A stretch of 64,000 bases of DNA from Enterococcus sp. ZJ1622 (GTDB lineage: Bacteria; Bacillota; Bacilli; Lactobacillales; Enterococcaceae), in assembly GCF_011038845.1 (NCBI RefSeq), contig NZ_JAAKDW010000003.1, forward strand, positions 186,001 through 250,000, in the 5' to 3' direction. Below the pieces are notes generated by a model that saw only the letters and a list, made by a program, of their open reading frames with translations, was not told the DNA's origin and did not search any database. Of the stretch, positions 35,324 through 44,060 are shown in pieces (position 1 is the first letter of the stretch; every line of letters begins with the position of its first letter). The translations under genes and the position numbers were made by a program.

Positions 35324-36403
35324 ATGGAAGAAAAAACATTTCAACGCATCAAAGAATTAACTGAGCTTCAAGGAACAAGCGGGTTTGAACAAGACATACG
35401 CGCATACATGGAAAGCCATATGGCCCCATTAGTGGACGAATTACAGCAAGATGGTCTAGGTGGGCTATTTGGTCTGCGCCACCACAAAGAAGAAGATGCA
35501 CCACGAGTGATGGTTGCTGCACATATGGATGAAGTCGGATTCATGCTGACTCAAATTCAAGAAAACGGCTTATTCAAAGTTGTACCATTAGGCGGCTGGA
35601 ATCCATATGTCGTTTCTGCGCAACGCTTTACTTTGAAAACATCTTCTGGTAAAAATTACCCATGTATCTCTTCATCAGTTCCACCTCATTTATTGCGCGG
35701 AACAAGCGGACAAAAATCTGTCGAAGTCACCGATATCTTGTTTGACGCTGGATTTGAATCTCGCGATGAAGCTATGAGTTACGGCGTCTTGCCAGGGGAT
35801 ACGATCGTTCCTTATGCAGAAACGATCAAGACCGCAAACGGAAAAAATATCATCAGCAAGTCTTGGGACAACCGTTACGGCTGTACGATGGTCCTTGAAG
35901 CGCTAGAAGCTTTGCAGAATGAACAATTAGGTCATACCCTGATTGCAGGGGCAAACGTACAAGAAGAAGTCGGACTACGCGGATCGAAAGCCTCCGTCAA
36001 TAAATTCAAACCAGATCTGTTCTTTGCTGTCGATTGTTCAGCAGCGGATGATACAGTGACAAAAAATGGCACATTCGGTCATTTAGGAGAAGGGACTTTG
36101 ATGCGTATCCAAGATCCAGGTCTGATCATGCTTCCTCGTTTGCGTGAGTACTTATTGGATATCGCAGAGACAAACAATATCCCTTATCAGTATTTCGTTT
36201 CAAAAGGCGGAACCGATGCAGGCGCTGCTCATACGCAAAATGAAGGAATCCCAAGTACAGTTATCGGCGTAGTGGGTCGTTATATCCATACACATCAAAC
36301 GATGTTCAGTATCCGCGATTTTGAAGCAGCAAGAGAAATGCTGATCCAGACGCTTAAGGGACTGGACAAATCCACTGTGAATACCATCGTGTACGGAAAA
36401 TAA
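35324..36403 (+). CDS. pepA: Glutamyl aminopeptidase, M42 family
   Basis: 359 aa from ATG 35324. M42 motifs: VAAHMDEVGFML (metal His/Asp near residue 68), a SWDNRYG bridging Asp near 182, NVQEEVGLRGSK (catalytic Glu pair near 215), a VDCSAADD metal Asp and a C-terminal RYIHTHQTMFS His. Cytosolic cobalt/zinc aminopeptidase. No good RBS is visible directly upstream; the TTG at 35318 is in frame too. Confidence 0.93.
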   Translation: MEEKTFQRIKELTELQGTSGFEQDIRAYMESHMAPLVDELQQDGLGGLFGLRHHKEEDAPRVMVAAHMDEVGFMLTQIQENGLFKVVPLGGWNPYVVSAQRFTLKTSSGKNYPCISSSVPPHLLRGTSGQKSVEVTDILFDAGFESRDEAMSYGVLPGDTIVPYAETIKTANGKNIISKSWDNRYGCTMVLEALEALQNEQLGHTLIAGANVQEEVGLRGSKASVNKFKPDLFFAVDCSAADDTVTKNGTFGHLGEGTLMRIQDPGLIMLPRLREYLLDIAETNNIPYQYFVSKGGTDAGAAHTQNEGIPSTVIGVVGRYIHTHQTMFSIRDFEAAREMLIQTLKGLDKSTVNTIVYGK

Positions 36404-36412
36404 AAGAACTTA

Positions 36413-36451
36413 ACGAATCTGGCGAGAACATCCTCTCGCCGGATTTTTTTC
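36413..36451 (+). terminator. Terminator after the M42 aminopeptidase
   Basis: AATCTGGCGAGA-ACATCC-TCTCGCCGGATT followed by TTTTT. Confidence 0.92.
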
Positions 36452-36539
36452 AGTACAAAAAAGGTCACAGTTGGTCAGTTTGACATAAAGGTGTATAATT
36501 TAGGTGAACATGCACAGAAAAATAGAAAGAGGTAGATTT

Positions 36540-36860
36540 ATGATCATTCCAGAAAACTTAGAAGACTTGGCAGGTTACGTAGAAAAAGGGAAAAATGTGT
36601 TTTTCTTTACAGCGGACTGGTGTGGCGACTGCCGATTCATCAAGCCGCAAATGCCGGAAATCGAAAAAGATTTTTCAGACTGGCAGTTTATCGAAGTCGA
36701 TCGTGACAAATACATAGATGTAGCCGCTGAATGGAGTATCTTCGGGATCCCAAGCTTCGTCGTGATCCAAGATGGTAAGGAACTTGGCCGTCTTGTCAAT
36801 AAAGACCGTAAAACGAAGCAAGAGATTGAAGATTTCCTGAATAAAGTGATTGAAAGCTAA
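36540..36860 (+). CDS. ytpP: Thioredoxin-like protein (YtpP family)
   Basis: 106 aa from ATG 36540 after AAGAGGT. Thioredoxin fold with redox motif TADWCGDCRF (CGDC, about residues 25-28) in place of CGPC, and cis-Pro in FGIPSFVV. It sits with uspA and ytpR, as in other Firmicutes. Likely a thiol-disulfide reductase with a less usual redox potential. Confidence 0.9.
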   Translation: MIIPENLEDLAGYVEKGKNVFFFTADWCGDCRFIKPQMPEIEKDFSDWQFIEVDRDKYIDVAAEWSIFGIPSFVVIQDGKELGRLVNKDRKTKQEIEDFLNKVIES

Positions 36861-36881
36861 CATCTTTTAGGAGGGATCAAG

Positions 36882-37346
36882 ATGGAGCAAGAGTATAAAA
36901 ATATTTTAGTCGGTATCGACGGTAGTGACCAAGCATTTGCAGCATTCAAGAAAGCAGTGGAGGTTGCCCGCAGGAATAATGGTACCGTGTATGTAGCACA
37001 CGTCATCGATCAGCAATTCTATAATTTTATGGGGTATGCACCGATTGACCAGAACTTAGTTGATCAGCAAACAGAAACTGCGAAGCAAATGATCGAGGAC
37101 TGTAAAGCCTACGGGAAGACCGTTGATTACCAGTCTATTGAAGGGATCATTGCGTACGGATCTGTTCGTGAATCGATGGCTGTCAAGTTACCTGATAAAT
37201 ATCATATCGATCTGATCATGGTGGGTCAATCAGGGCTGAATGCGGTCGAACGTTTCATGACAGGAAGTGTTGCAAGCTATGTCATACGTCGTGCACCTTG
37301 TGACGTCTTGATCGTATCTGACGAAGAAGAACAATCAAGCAATTAA
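36882..37346 (+). CDS. Universal stress protein (UspA family)
   Basis: 154 aa. ILVGIDGSDQAFAAFKKAVEVA at the N-terminus and the ATP-binding pattern GQSGLNAVERFMTGSVASYVIRRAPCDVLIV at the C-terminus (G-2x-G-9x-GS type) mark an ATP-binding Usp. It starts 21 nt after the thioredoxin gene, with TTAGGAGG as RBS; probably one transcript. Confidence 0.93.
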   Translation: MEQEYKNILVGIDGSDQAFAAFKKAVEVARRNNGTVYVAHVIDQQFYNFMGYAPIDQNLVDQQTETAKQMIEDCKAYGKTVDYQSIEGIIAYGSVRESMAVKLPDKYHIDLIMVGQSGLNAVERFMTGSVASYVIRRAPCDVLIVSDEEEQSSN

Positions 37347-37406
37347 GAGAGACAGCTTTATTTGGTCGATTGTTCTGATTCATAACGGCATGTTGGTTCT
37401 AAAAAA

Positions 37407-37448
37407 TAGAGAGGTGTGACAAAATTTTTGTCATGCCCCTTTTTTTTG
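37407..37448 (+). terminator. Terminator after the thioredoxin-uspA transcript
   Basis: A GAGGTGTGACAAAA / TTTTTGTCATGCCCC hairpin followed by TTTTTTTT. It is directly followed by a minimal copy of the modular repeat. Confidence 0.75.
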
Positions 37449-37487
37449 AATAAATGGTGTTTAGAAACAGCTTTTGTCACCACCTCT
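37449..37487. repeat. Minimal EFAR-like repeat remnant (ends of module C)
   Basis: About 39 nt, GAATAAATGGTGTTT ... AACAGCTTTTGTCACCACCTC. Reverse-complemented, this joins the first ~24 nt and last ~15 nt of module C of the 121-nt units, without the middle. Like the two larger copies, it lies immediately after a TGTGACA terminator hairpin. Confidence 0.65.
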
Positions 37488-37590
37488 CATTTTTTCGTAA
37501 AAAGAGAAACAAAGCATGAAAAAAATCTCATGCAGCGAATGCTTTTTTTTGTTAAGATAAATTCCAGCAAAGGATAATGGAGGAAAGAAC

Positions 37591-38208
37591 ATGATTTTTG
37601 CTTATAACAAAGCACACGTCGGTGATACCTTGATGGTCATTCTAGCCGATGATAAAGGAACAGAAAATACTGTAGAACGTAAATGGAATGTCGCACAAGT
37701 GAAAGACAGCACTGGTCAGACAGTCGCTTGGAACTTTTTCCATATCTCCGAACATTTGACGATCGAAGGAAATGGACAAGTGTCCTTGACAGAAGAACAA
37801 GTATCAGAATTGAATCGTCTGATCAGAGAAGCAGGATTTGAGGAACAGTTAGAAGCAGATAATGAACCGAAAATCGTTGTCGGTTACGTGAGAACTTGCG
37901 TACCGCACCCAGATTCAGACCATTTATCGATTACTGAAACAGAAGTAGGGGATGGGGAAGTGCTACAAATCGTATGTGGTGCGCCAAATATCGAAGCTGG
38001 GCAGAAAGTCGTGGTTGCAAAACCAGGTGCGATGATGCCTGATGGGATGATGATCTGGCCAGGGACCTTGCGTGGAGTGGACAGTTTCGGGATGATCTGT
38101 TCGGCACGCGAATTGCATTTGCCGAATGCACCTGAGAAAAAAGGGATTCTGGTATTGCCAGAAGATGCAGTGGTCGGCGAAGATTTCTTGAATGAAAAAA
38201 ATAAATAA
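37591..38208 (+). CDS. ytpR: YtpR family tRNA-binding protein
   Basis: 205 aa. N-terminal DUF4479-like part (about 1-90), then an EMAP/Arc1p-type OB-fold tRNA-binding domain (VVGYVRTCVPHPDSDHLSITETEVGDGEVLQIVCGAPNI and VVVAKPGAMMPDGMMIWPGTLRGVDSFGMICSARELHLP), as in the beta subunit of PheRS. RBS GGAGG. Role in vivo unclear. Confidence 0.92.
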   Translation: MIFAYNKAHVGDTLMVILADDKGTENTVERKWNVAQVKDSTGQTVAWNFFHISEHLTIEGNGQVSLTEEQVSELNRLIREAGFEEQLEADNEPKIVVGYVRTCVPHPDSDHLSITETEVGDGEVLQIVCGAPNIEAGQKVVVAKPGAMMPDGMMIWPGTLRGVDSFGMICSARELHLPNAPEKKGILVLPEDAVVGEDFLNEKNK

Positions 38209-38209
38209 A

Positions 38210-38263
38210 AAAAAGACTCGTTGTATCCCTGTTATTCAGGAATACAACGAGTCTTTTTTTTTT
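38210..38263. terminator. Bidirectional terminator between ytpR and htrA
   Basis: AAAAAAAAGACTCGTTGTAT...ATACAACGAGTCTTTTTTTTTT, a 14-bp perfect stem with A and T tails on both sides, between convergent genes. Confidence 0.95.
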
Positions 38264-38265
38264 GC

Positions 38266-39552
38266 TTAATTTCCTGATTTACTTTGGTTTTGCTTCAAGG
38301 CAGATTGGTCTAGAGTCAATTCAACTGTTGTTGTCTTTTCTTTAGAACCTTCGTAGTAAGTGATCTTCACTGAATCGCCCACTTTTTTCTTGTAAAGCGC
38401 TGATTGAAGTTCGACGCCAGAAGAAACTTCAGTGTCATCGATTTTAGTGATGACATCGTATTGTTTCAGCCCAGCTTTTTCAGCAGGGGTAGCTGTTTGG
38501 ACGTTTGTGACGATCACACCATTCGTGACAGATGAAGGAATCTTCAAAATCTGTTCCTGCTGCTGGGTAGAGACTGCGGACAGATCGACCATTGTGATAC
38601 CAAGTGCCGGACGTGTCACTTTGCCGTCTTTTTCCAGCTGGTTGATGATATTCACCACATCGTTACTTGGGATCGCAAAGCCCATTCCTTCTACACTGAC
38701 ATTAGAAGAAGATTCGGAAGTACTTGCGATTTTGCTTGAGTTGATCCCGATCACTTGTCCTTCGATATTGACTAATGGTCCTCCAGAGTTCCCTGGGTTG
38801 ATTGCCGCATCAGTTTGGATCGCATTGATATTGACTGTTTCATTAGATTCGTTGGTACTTGTGACTTGTCGATTCAAGGAAGAAATAATCCCGGAAGTGA
38901 CAGAGTTCGCATATTCTGAACCTAAAGGCGATCCGATCGCAATCGCTGGTTCACCGACTTTCAACGCGCTCGAGTCACCGAATGAAGCAACTGTGTCGAT
39001 TTTATCTGATTTGATTTTCAGCACGGCTAAGTCGGAATAAGCATCTGTACCGACTAATTCTGCTTTCACTTTCGTTCCGTCTTTCATCAAGACTTCAAGC
39101 CCTTGCTGACCATCCACCACGTGATTATTTGTGACGATATAAGCGGTATCGCCTTCTTTTTTGTAAATCACGCCACTACCTTCGCTGTAAGCTTCCAGAT
39201 TGCTGTCATCTGAGCTGTTTTCTTCCTGTTGACCGAACAATTGGCCAAAACCGCTTGACTGGCTTTGATTTTGAAGATTGATCACAGAAACAACTGCGTC
39301 TTGTACTTTATCTACAGCATTTGTGATATCAGAGTCGACATTGACTTTGACGTTTTCCACAACTGTTTCTCCTGATGAATTCTGGTTTCCGCTCGTGCTA
39401 GTTGTAGAGGGACTGCCGGCGCCCATTGCTGCATAAAAAATCCCAGCAGTAATCAATCCGCCGATAATTCCGCCCACAAGGCCTAGCCCCAGTTTGCGAA
39501 AAATGCCATTGTTTTTCTTTTTCATTTTTGGTGTCACATCTTTTCTATCCAT
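38266..39552 (-). CDS. htrA: Serine protease HtrA/DegP
   Basis: 428 aa from ATG 39552 (MDRKDVTPK). A cytoplasmic tail and one membrane helix (GLGLVGGIIGGLITAGIFYAAMG) anchor it outside the membrane. The trypsin-like domain has the catalytic His in VTNNHVV, Asp in DAYSDLAVL and Ser in PGNSGGPL; one PDZ domain occupies the last ~110 residues. It degrades misfolded exported proteins. The first ~19 nt of the coding region and its RBS GGAGGAGGAG are tandemly duplicated upstream (next entries). Confidence 0.96.
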   Translation of the reverse strand: MDRKDVTPKMKKKNNGIFRKLGLGLVGGIIGGLITAGIFYAAMGAGSPSTTSTSGNQNSSGETVVENVKVNVDSDITNAVDKVQDAVVSVINLQNQSQSSGFGQLFGQQEENSSDDSNLEAYSEGSGVIYKKEGDTAYIVTNNHVVDGQQGLEVLMKDGTKVKAELVGTDAYSDLAVLKIKSDKIDTVASFGDSSALKVGEPAIAIGSPLGSEYANSVTSGIISSLNRQVTSTNESNETVNINAIQTDAAINPGNSGGPLVNIEGQVIGINSSKIASTSESSSNVSVEGMGFAIPSNDVVNIINQLEKDGKVTRPALGITMVDLSAVSTQQQEQILKIPSSVTNGVIVTNVQTATPAEKAGLKQYDVITKIDDTEVSSGVELQSALYKKKVGDSVKITYYEGSKEKTTTVELTLDQSALKQNQSKSGN

Positions 39553-39643
39553 GTGCTCCTCCTCCATTGTGATTGATCTATAGTAAGTTCACATCTTTTC
39601 TATCCATGTGCTCCTCCTCCATTGTGATTGATCTATAGTAAGT
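39534..39643. repeat. 55-bp tandem duplication covering the htrA start and RBS
   Basis: The segment TCACATCTTTTCTATCCATG... recurs with a period of 55 nt (copies at 39534-39588 and 39589-39643), apparently identical. Copy 1 includes the htrA start codon and RBS; copy 2 places an identical RBS and ATG 55 nt upstream. Confidence 0.95.
39578..39607 (-). CDS. Upstream nine-residue leader ORF created by duplication (MDRKDVNLL)
   Basis: In the upstream copy the htrA start codon and its GGAGGAGGAG are intact, and the frame reads MDRKDVNLL and stops with TAG at 39578-39580, about 8 nt before the genuine htrA RBS. If transcription begins upstream of both copies it would be translated, and could couple to or compete with htrA initiation. 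No function is claimed. Confidence 0.5.
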   Translation of the reverse strand: MDRKDVNLL

Positions 39644-40033
39644 ATAGTTTTATTCGTTAAGATAAGTCTACTTTTAGACTGTGAAGTTTTTATGAAAAAC
39701 TTTAGGAAAAATCATTGCTTCCAGATGAAAAAAGAATAAAAGGTGTTTTTCCACAGCATTTGTGTAAAACTCTGGCAATAAACAGAGGAAAAACAAAAAC
39801 AAAAGTTATCCACAACCTGTGGGTAAAGTGGATAAAATTGTGAGAAACATATGTTTGCTTAAGAAATACTTATGAAATAAGGAACAATAACGCTTGTTTC
39901 TGTGGATAAACCTGTGGATGATGTGCATAACTCTGTGGGGAAATCTTTTTAGATAAAAAGAAGAAAGAAACAGGCAAAGAAAGAATATCTTTTATATAAT
40001 AGAAAAGCAGACAATTACTGAAGGAGAAAAACC
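39644..40033. other. Intergenic region with DnaA-box cluster (htrA-rlmH)
   Basis: Perfect TTATCCACA boxes lie at 39806-39814 (plus) and 39901-39909 (minus). TTWTNCACA matches lie at 39747-39755, 39761-39769 (minus) and 39922-39930 (minus). One-mismatch boxes lie at 39818-39826, 39827-39835 and 39913-39921, with a weaker one at 39934-39942. That is eight or nine boxes in under 200 nt of AT-rich DNA. dnaA and dnaN are not in the window. It could be an origin-region or DnaA-titration locus. The rlmH promoter also lies here. Confidence 0.75.
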
Positions 40034-40513
40034 ATGAATATCAAAATCATTTCTGTTGGGAAATTAAAAGAAAAATACCTGATCCAGGGAATCAATGAAT
40101 ACACCAAACGGCTACAAGCATACGCCAAGATCGAGCTAATCGAAGTCCCAGATGAAAAAGCCCCGGAAAATCTTAGTGAAGCTCAGATGCGCCAAGTCAA
40201 AGAAAAAGAAGGCGAACGCATCCTGGCCAAAATCAAAGAACAGGAATATGTCTACGCCTTGGCAATCGAAGGGAAAAATCCGACAAGCGAAACTTTTGCG
40301 AAACAGATCGATCAATTAGGTATCCAAGGGAAAAGCCATCTTGTCTTCGTCATTGGCGGCTCCTTGGGACTCAGCGAAGCCGTCATGAAAAGAAGCAACG
40401 CCCAAATCTCATTCGGGAAAATGACCTATCCTCATCAGCTGATGCGTCTGATCCTCGTCGAACAAATCTATCGAGCCTTCCGGATCAATGCGGGGGCGCC
40501 GTACCATAAGTGA
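40034..40513 (+). CDS. rlmH: 23S rRNA (pseudouridine1915-N3)-methyltransferase RlmH
   Basis: 159 aa, the full OrfX/RlmH length. SPOUT fold: [16 protein letters not shown] at the start, the SAM-binding knot with [13 protein letters not shown] near residue 105, and the C-terminal [34 protein letters not shown]. It methylates pseudouridine 1915 in helix 69. RBS GAAGGAG. No SCC-like insertion is present at its 3' end. Confidence 0.97.
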   Translation: MNIKIISVGKLKEKYLIQGINEYTKRLQAYAKIELIEVPDEKAPENLSEAQMRQVKEKEGERILAKIKEQEYVYALAIEGKNPTSETFAKQIDQLGIQGKSHLVFVIGGSLGLSEAVMKRSNAQISFGKMTYPHQLMRLILVEQIYRAFRINAGAPYHK

Positions 40514-40669
40514 GGTGCTTTTAGGAATAATCAAACATAGCAGCAGAATAAAGAGTATGAGCAGATTCGTTATTATTCTAGATGTTTGTTTGGTATAAAG
40601 AATTGAGTGCATGTTATGGAATTCGATTCACGCTTGCCATGATCCTACAATTAAATAAACAATATCAAA

Positions 40670-40706
40670 CAGTCGTATCCAAACCAAAGGATACGACTGT
40701 TTTTGT
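40670..40706 (+). terminator. Rho-independent terminator downstream of rlmH
   Basis: CAGTCGTATCC-AAACCAAA-GGATACGACTG followed by TTTTTG. Confidence 0.92.
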
Positions 40707-40849
40707 ATCAAAAAATAGTGGAATGTAGTCAATAGGATCAAAATCCACTGATTTAAATCTGTCATCTGTTTTCGTATGTTTCATGGGTAAGTGATATAAT
40801 AAAAGAGAAGTAAGTCGTGTGAGGATTCACAATTTGTTATCACAGACGG

Positions 40850-41123
40850 AGAAAAAGAACGTTAGATGATCAAAATATGACCAGATAGATGGCGTTCGAA
40901 CTGGTTGCTGATTTTCTAGAAAGACCTAACTAGCTGCAGGAATAAGTGCTTCTTTGAAGGATAGATTATAGGTATGAAAAATAATTTGAAAAAAGAATTA
41001 GGAAAGGTCATCGACTGGAATGAAGTAGATAAAAATTAGTACCTCACAGCAATGCTTAAGGTCTACGTGTCTTGGATTTCTGCTGGCCCTAATTTCAAAA
41101 ACATTCAGGAGAGACGATCATGA
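40850..41123 (+). pseudogene. Decayed coding remnants ahead of the gene at 41120
   Basis: Between the rlmH terminator and 41120 there is no intact gene. One frame reads MAFELVADFLERPN and a stop from 40889. Another starts at ATG 40974 (MKNNLKKELGKVIDWNEVDKN), meets an in-frame TAG at 41037-41039, and continues as YLTAMLKVYVSWISAGPN to a TGA at 41121-41123, where it overlaps the next start as ATGA. This looks like two broken small genes, the second interrupted by a single stop. Family unknown. Confidence 0.5.
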
Positions 41124-41452
41124 AAAAAATAATTTGGATCACTTCAATTAATACAGATGGTGTATATCCTTTTGGGTATGGAGGGTTAGCAGTTACTCCT
41201 CTAACGTCAGTGCATTTGAAAAAAATCCAAAGGGAACTAAAGTCAGCCTTTGAACCGGAATATGAGCTCGAATTTATTAGTTATAACGTAAACAGTCAGG
41301 AAATGCCGTTAGCTGATAGGGTCATATACAATGAAAGAGATGAAGTATATATGGATGAAGAAATGAAGAAACACGGGATAAAAATGCCATTTCTACTTTT
41401 TTACCAGGGAAAAGTTGAAGAAATAAAAGATTTCATTAAATCCAACTTATAA
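41120..41452 (+). CDS. Hypothetical protein, 110 aa
   Basis: Starts with a hydrophobic strand (KKIIWITSINTDGVYPFGYGGLAV) and ends with a Lys/Glu-rich helix; no signal peptide or motif that I recognise. RBS AGGAGAG lies 7 nt upstream, and the start overlaps the stop of the decayed frame. The terminator-like hairpin at 41522-41572 follows. Probably soluble; function unknown. Confidence 0.65.
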   Translation: MKKIIWITSINTDGVYPFGYGGLAVTPLTSVHLKKIQRELKSAFEPEYELEFISYNVNSQEMPLADRVIYNERDEVYMDEEMKKHGIKMPFLLFYQGKVEEIKDFIKSNL

Positions 41453-41521
41453 ATCCAAGTTTTATTAGTAAGTCCAAGAAAAATATAAAGTAAATATCTA
41501 TTAATAGCGTGATGCTGTTAT

Positions 41522-41572
41522 TAAATTCCTCAATGGTGCGTTTGTAAACGAAGCGTCATTGGGGAATTTTTT
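41522..41572 (+). terminator. Terminator after the 110-aa hypothetical gene
   Basis: TTCCTCAATG-GTGCGTTTGTAAACGAAGCGT-CATTGGGGAA, with an inner CGTTT/AACG stem, followed by TTTTTTT. Confidence 0.85.
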
Positions 41573-41692
41573 TCGTCTGGACTGAGGATTTACTGTTATC
41601 CCTTGAGAAATAATTCATAAAAATACTAGTATTTTTCTAATAATCATTTGATAAACTAAAGGAGTGGGAGAATAGTCGAAGGGAGACAGTGA

Positions 41693-42430
41693 ATGAAAAA
41701 ATGGGCTTTATTGATCGTTGGAATGGGGGCTCTGTTAAGCGGATGCACGTCCAATGGAACAAAAGAGGAAACGAATAAGGAAAAAGCAGCATCAACAGCA
41801 GAGACCGTAGTGAGCAGTACTCGGTCATCAGAAAAAACAACAGCATCTACTCAATCAGTCGATGCCAGTTCTTCAACAAAAAACAGCGAATCGACATCCG
41901 TTGAGTCGAGTGCTTCAACAACAAGCAGTGAAACAGCATCAGCTGGATCTAGTACTTCAACAGAAGTCAGTCAATCAGCAACTGCTAGCAGTGTAGTAGA
42001 ACAGACTTTATGGAATCCGAACAAATCGGCCCAATTAGCTGCATTCATGTCTTCATGGAGCCAAACGATGGGGCAGCAGTATAAGAGTTATACAAGCCAA
42101 ATGAATGTGGATTTATACGGTCTTCAGATCCCGCAGGCTATTTTGAATGGAGAATGGACCATGGCAATCGGTGAATCACCTGTATCAGCTGAGTGGTCAG
42201 AAAACGGCACTGGCCAAGCAGGTTATCAAATCGTTGCAGTTTATTCTGATGCAGAAACTGAACCGTATCTGAAGAAACATGTGTATCTCTTTGGATTTCA
42301 GCAAGGTCAGCCAAAAGTACTGGTGACCCAGCAAAATCAGGGGAATCCAAACAATTATCTTTATTTCAAAGAAACAGAGAACGTAGAATTGAAAAATGGC
42401 TATGCTCGTATCGTGAACGGAGAAGCTTAA
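41693..42430 (+). CDS. Ser/Thr-rich lipoprotein with DUF4767-like domain
   Basis: 245 aa. Lipoprotein signal with LLSGC (Cys18), then a low-complexity Ser/Thr/Glu linker to about residue 103 that would span the cell wall, then a domain beginning LWNPNKSAQLAAFMSSWSQTMGQQYKSY that I match to DUF4767 of lactobacillales lipoproteins. Extracellular; function unknown. Confidence 0.85.
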   Translation: MKKWALLIVGMGALLSGCTSNGTKEETNKEKAASTAETVVSSTRSSEKTTASTQSVDASSSTKNSESTSVESSASTTSSETASAGSSTSTEVSQSATASSVVEQTLWNPNKSAQLAAFMSSWSQTMGQQYKSYTSQMNVDLYGLQIPQAILNGEWTMAIGESPVSAEWSENGTGQAGYQIVAVYSDAETEPYLKKHVYLFGFQQGQPKVLVTQQNQGNPNNYLYFKETENVELKNGYARIVNGEA

Positions 42431-42504
42431 GTGCGTGAGAAAAAGATATTGAACCGCACATTCGGCCGAATTCTACAAAGAATAGACAAATAAAAAGAGA
42501 CAAA

Positions 42505-42562
42505 AAAGGATTTTATGCGTACTTTAGAAAGAAAAGTAACGTAGAATCCTTTTTTTATTTTT
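42505..42562 (+). terminator. Terminator after the DUF4767 lipoprotein gene
   Basis: AAAAAGGATT ... AATCCTTTTTTT, with inner complementarity (TACTTT/AAAGTA) in the loop. Confidence 0.75.
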
Positions 42563-42679
42563 AAGAGAAAACAGATAAATAAAACAAGTTATTATAAAAT
42601 TCAGAAAATTCCACCTATCGTTCTTGTGAATAAAATGGTAAACTGATGTTCAAAATAGAAAGAAGAAAGGGTGTATGGT

Positions 42680-43915
42680 TTGATTGATAAGTTTTTGAAT
42701 ATGTCGTTTGTCCAGCGAATCATTTGTGGTATGTTAGTCGGTATTATTTTAGGGATCTTTTTGCCCACATGGACATTTATTTCAATACTAGGTACGTTTT
42801 TTGTCAGCTGCTTAAAAGCGATCGCACCGATCCTTGTATTTTTGTTGACGATGGCTTCCATTGCCAAACATAAGGTCGGGAATAAAACATTCGTGAAGCC
42901 AATTTTAGCTTTGTATCTGTTTGGTACGCTGTTATCTGCTTTTGTTGCTGTGATTATTAGTACATTCATCACTGTGCCTATCACGTTGCAAGAAGCGACT
43001 TCGCAGCAGGCACCGCAAAATTTAGAGAGTGTTTTGACGACTATGATCACCAATATCACTCAAAATCCGGTTCAGGCGATCGTTGATTCGAACTATCTTG
43101 GTGTTTTGTTCTGGGCCGTTTTATTAGGGCTTGCCTTGCGCACTCGCGCGAAAGAAACGAAAGAATTAGTAGACCAACTGTCGATCGCTCTTTCACATGT
43201 AGTCCAGCTCATCATCTCTTTTGCGCCTATCGGTATTTTAGGTTTGGTGTATCAATCGATTGCGACGACAGGGATTTCCGGCTTGGCAGAGTACCTCCAG
43301 TTAGTACTTGTGCTAGTAGGGACGATGCTCTTTGTGGCGTTAGTCGTCTATCCTTTCCTTACGTTTTTATTTATCAAAGAAAATCCGTATCCACTGGTCC
43401 TGTTTTGTCTGAAAGAAAGTGCACTTCCAGCTTTCTTCACACGAAGTTCTGCGGCGAATATTCCCATCAATATGATGCTGGCCGAACAATTGAAGCTGAC
43501 GAAAGAGTCCTACGCCATCTCTATTCCGTTAGGTGCAACGATCAACATGGGTGGAGCAGCGATCACCATCACAGTGATGACATTGACCACTGTCCACACG
43601 TTAGGGATAGAAGCTTCTTTTGTATTGAAGCTCATTTTATGTGTGTTAGCAGCTTTAGCAGCTTGTGGCGCATCAGGAGTCGCCGGCGGTTCTCTTTTAC
43701 TCATCCCGCTTGCATGCAGCCTGTTTGGTATCTCAAATGATATCGCGATGCAAGTAGTGGGGATCGGTTTTATCATCGGAGTGATCCAAGATTCTGTTGA
43801 AACAGCGTTGAATTCTTCTAGCGATTTGTTATTCACAGCAGTGGGAGAGCTAGGGGCGAGAAAAAGAAACGGTGAAGACATCGGTTTGAAGGGTCGATTG
43901 AAAGAATTACGATAA
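42680..43915 (+). CDS. sstT: Sodium:serine/threonine symporter SstT
   Basis: 411 aa from TTG 42680 (AAAGG 9 nt upstream); GTG 42671 touches that RBS. Dicarboxylate/amino acid:cation symporter family: SFVQRIICGMLVGIILGIFLP at the start, the serine-rich hairpin FTRSSAANIPINM (about 258-270), and INMGGAAITITVMTLTTVHTLG and a terminal QDSVETALNSSSDLLFTA. It imports Ser/Thr with Na+. Confidence 0.93.
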   Translation: MIDKFLNMSFVQRIICGMLVGIILGIFLPTWTFISILGTFFVSCLKAIAPILVFLLTMASIAKHKVGNKTFVKPILALYLFGTLLSAFVAVIISTFITVPITLQEATSQQAPQNLESVLTTMITNITQNPVQAIVDSNYLGVLFWAVLLGLALRTRAKETKELVDQLSIALSHVVQLIISFAPIGILGLVYQSIATTGISGLAEYLQLVLVLVGTMLFVALVVYPFLTFLFIKENPYPLVLFCLKESALPAFFTRSSAANIPINMMLAEQLKLTKESYAISIPLGATINMGGAAITITVMTLTTVHTLGIEASFVLKLILCVLAALAACGASGVAGGSLLLIPLACSLFGISNDIAMQVVGIGFIIGVIQDSVETALNSSSDLLFTAVGELGARKRNGEDIGLKGRLKELR

Positions 43916-44060
43916 TCTATTATAAAAAAGTTGCCGAATGTGAAAAATATGGATCCAGCCAATACTTGATAAATCAATCAAGTGTCTCCCTGTCAAATAA
44001 GCATCAAGTCGTTTATAATAACATCTGTAGTATCATGTGTGAGTTCAATGGAGGCATCTT

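Noticed and set aside
38432-39040. 202-codon open frame antisense to htrA
   Set aside because: No RBS, antisense to strongly conserved protease motifs. Shadow frame.
39644-40033. Calling the DnaA-box cluster the chromosomal origin
   Set aside because: dnaA, dnaN and parB are absent from the window. Only a DnaA-binding locus can be supported.
40409-40612. Minus-strand frame over the rlmH end
   Set aside because: It is antisense to the conserved RlmH C-terminus and has no RBS.
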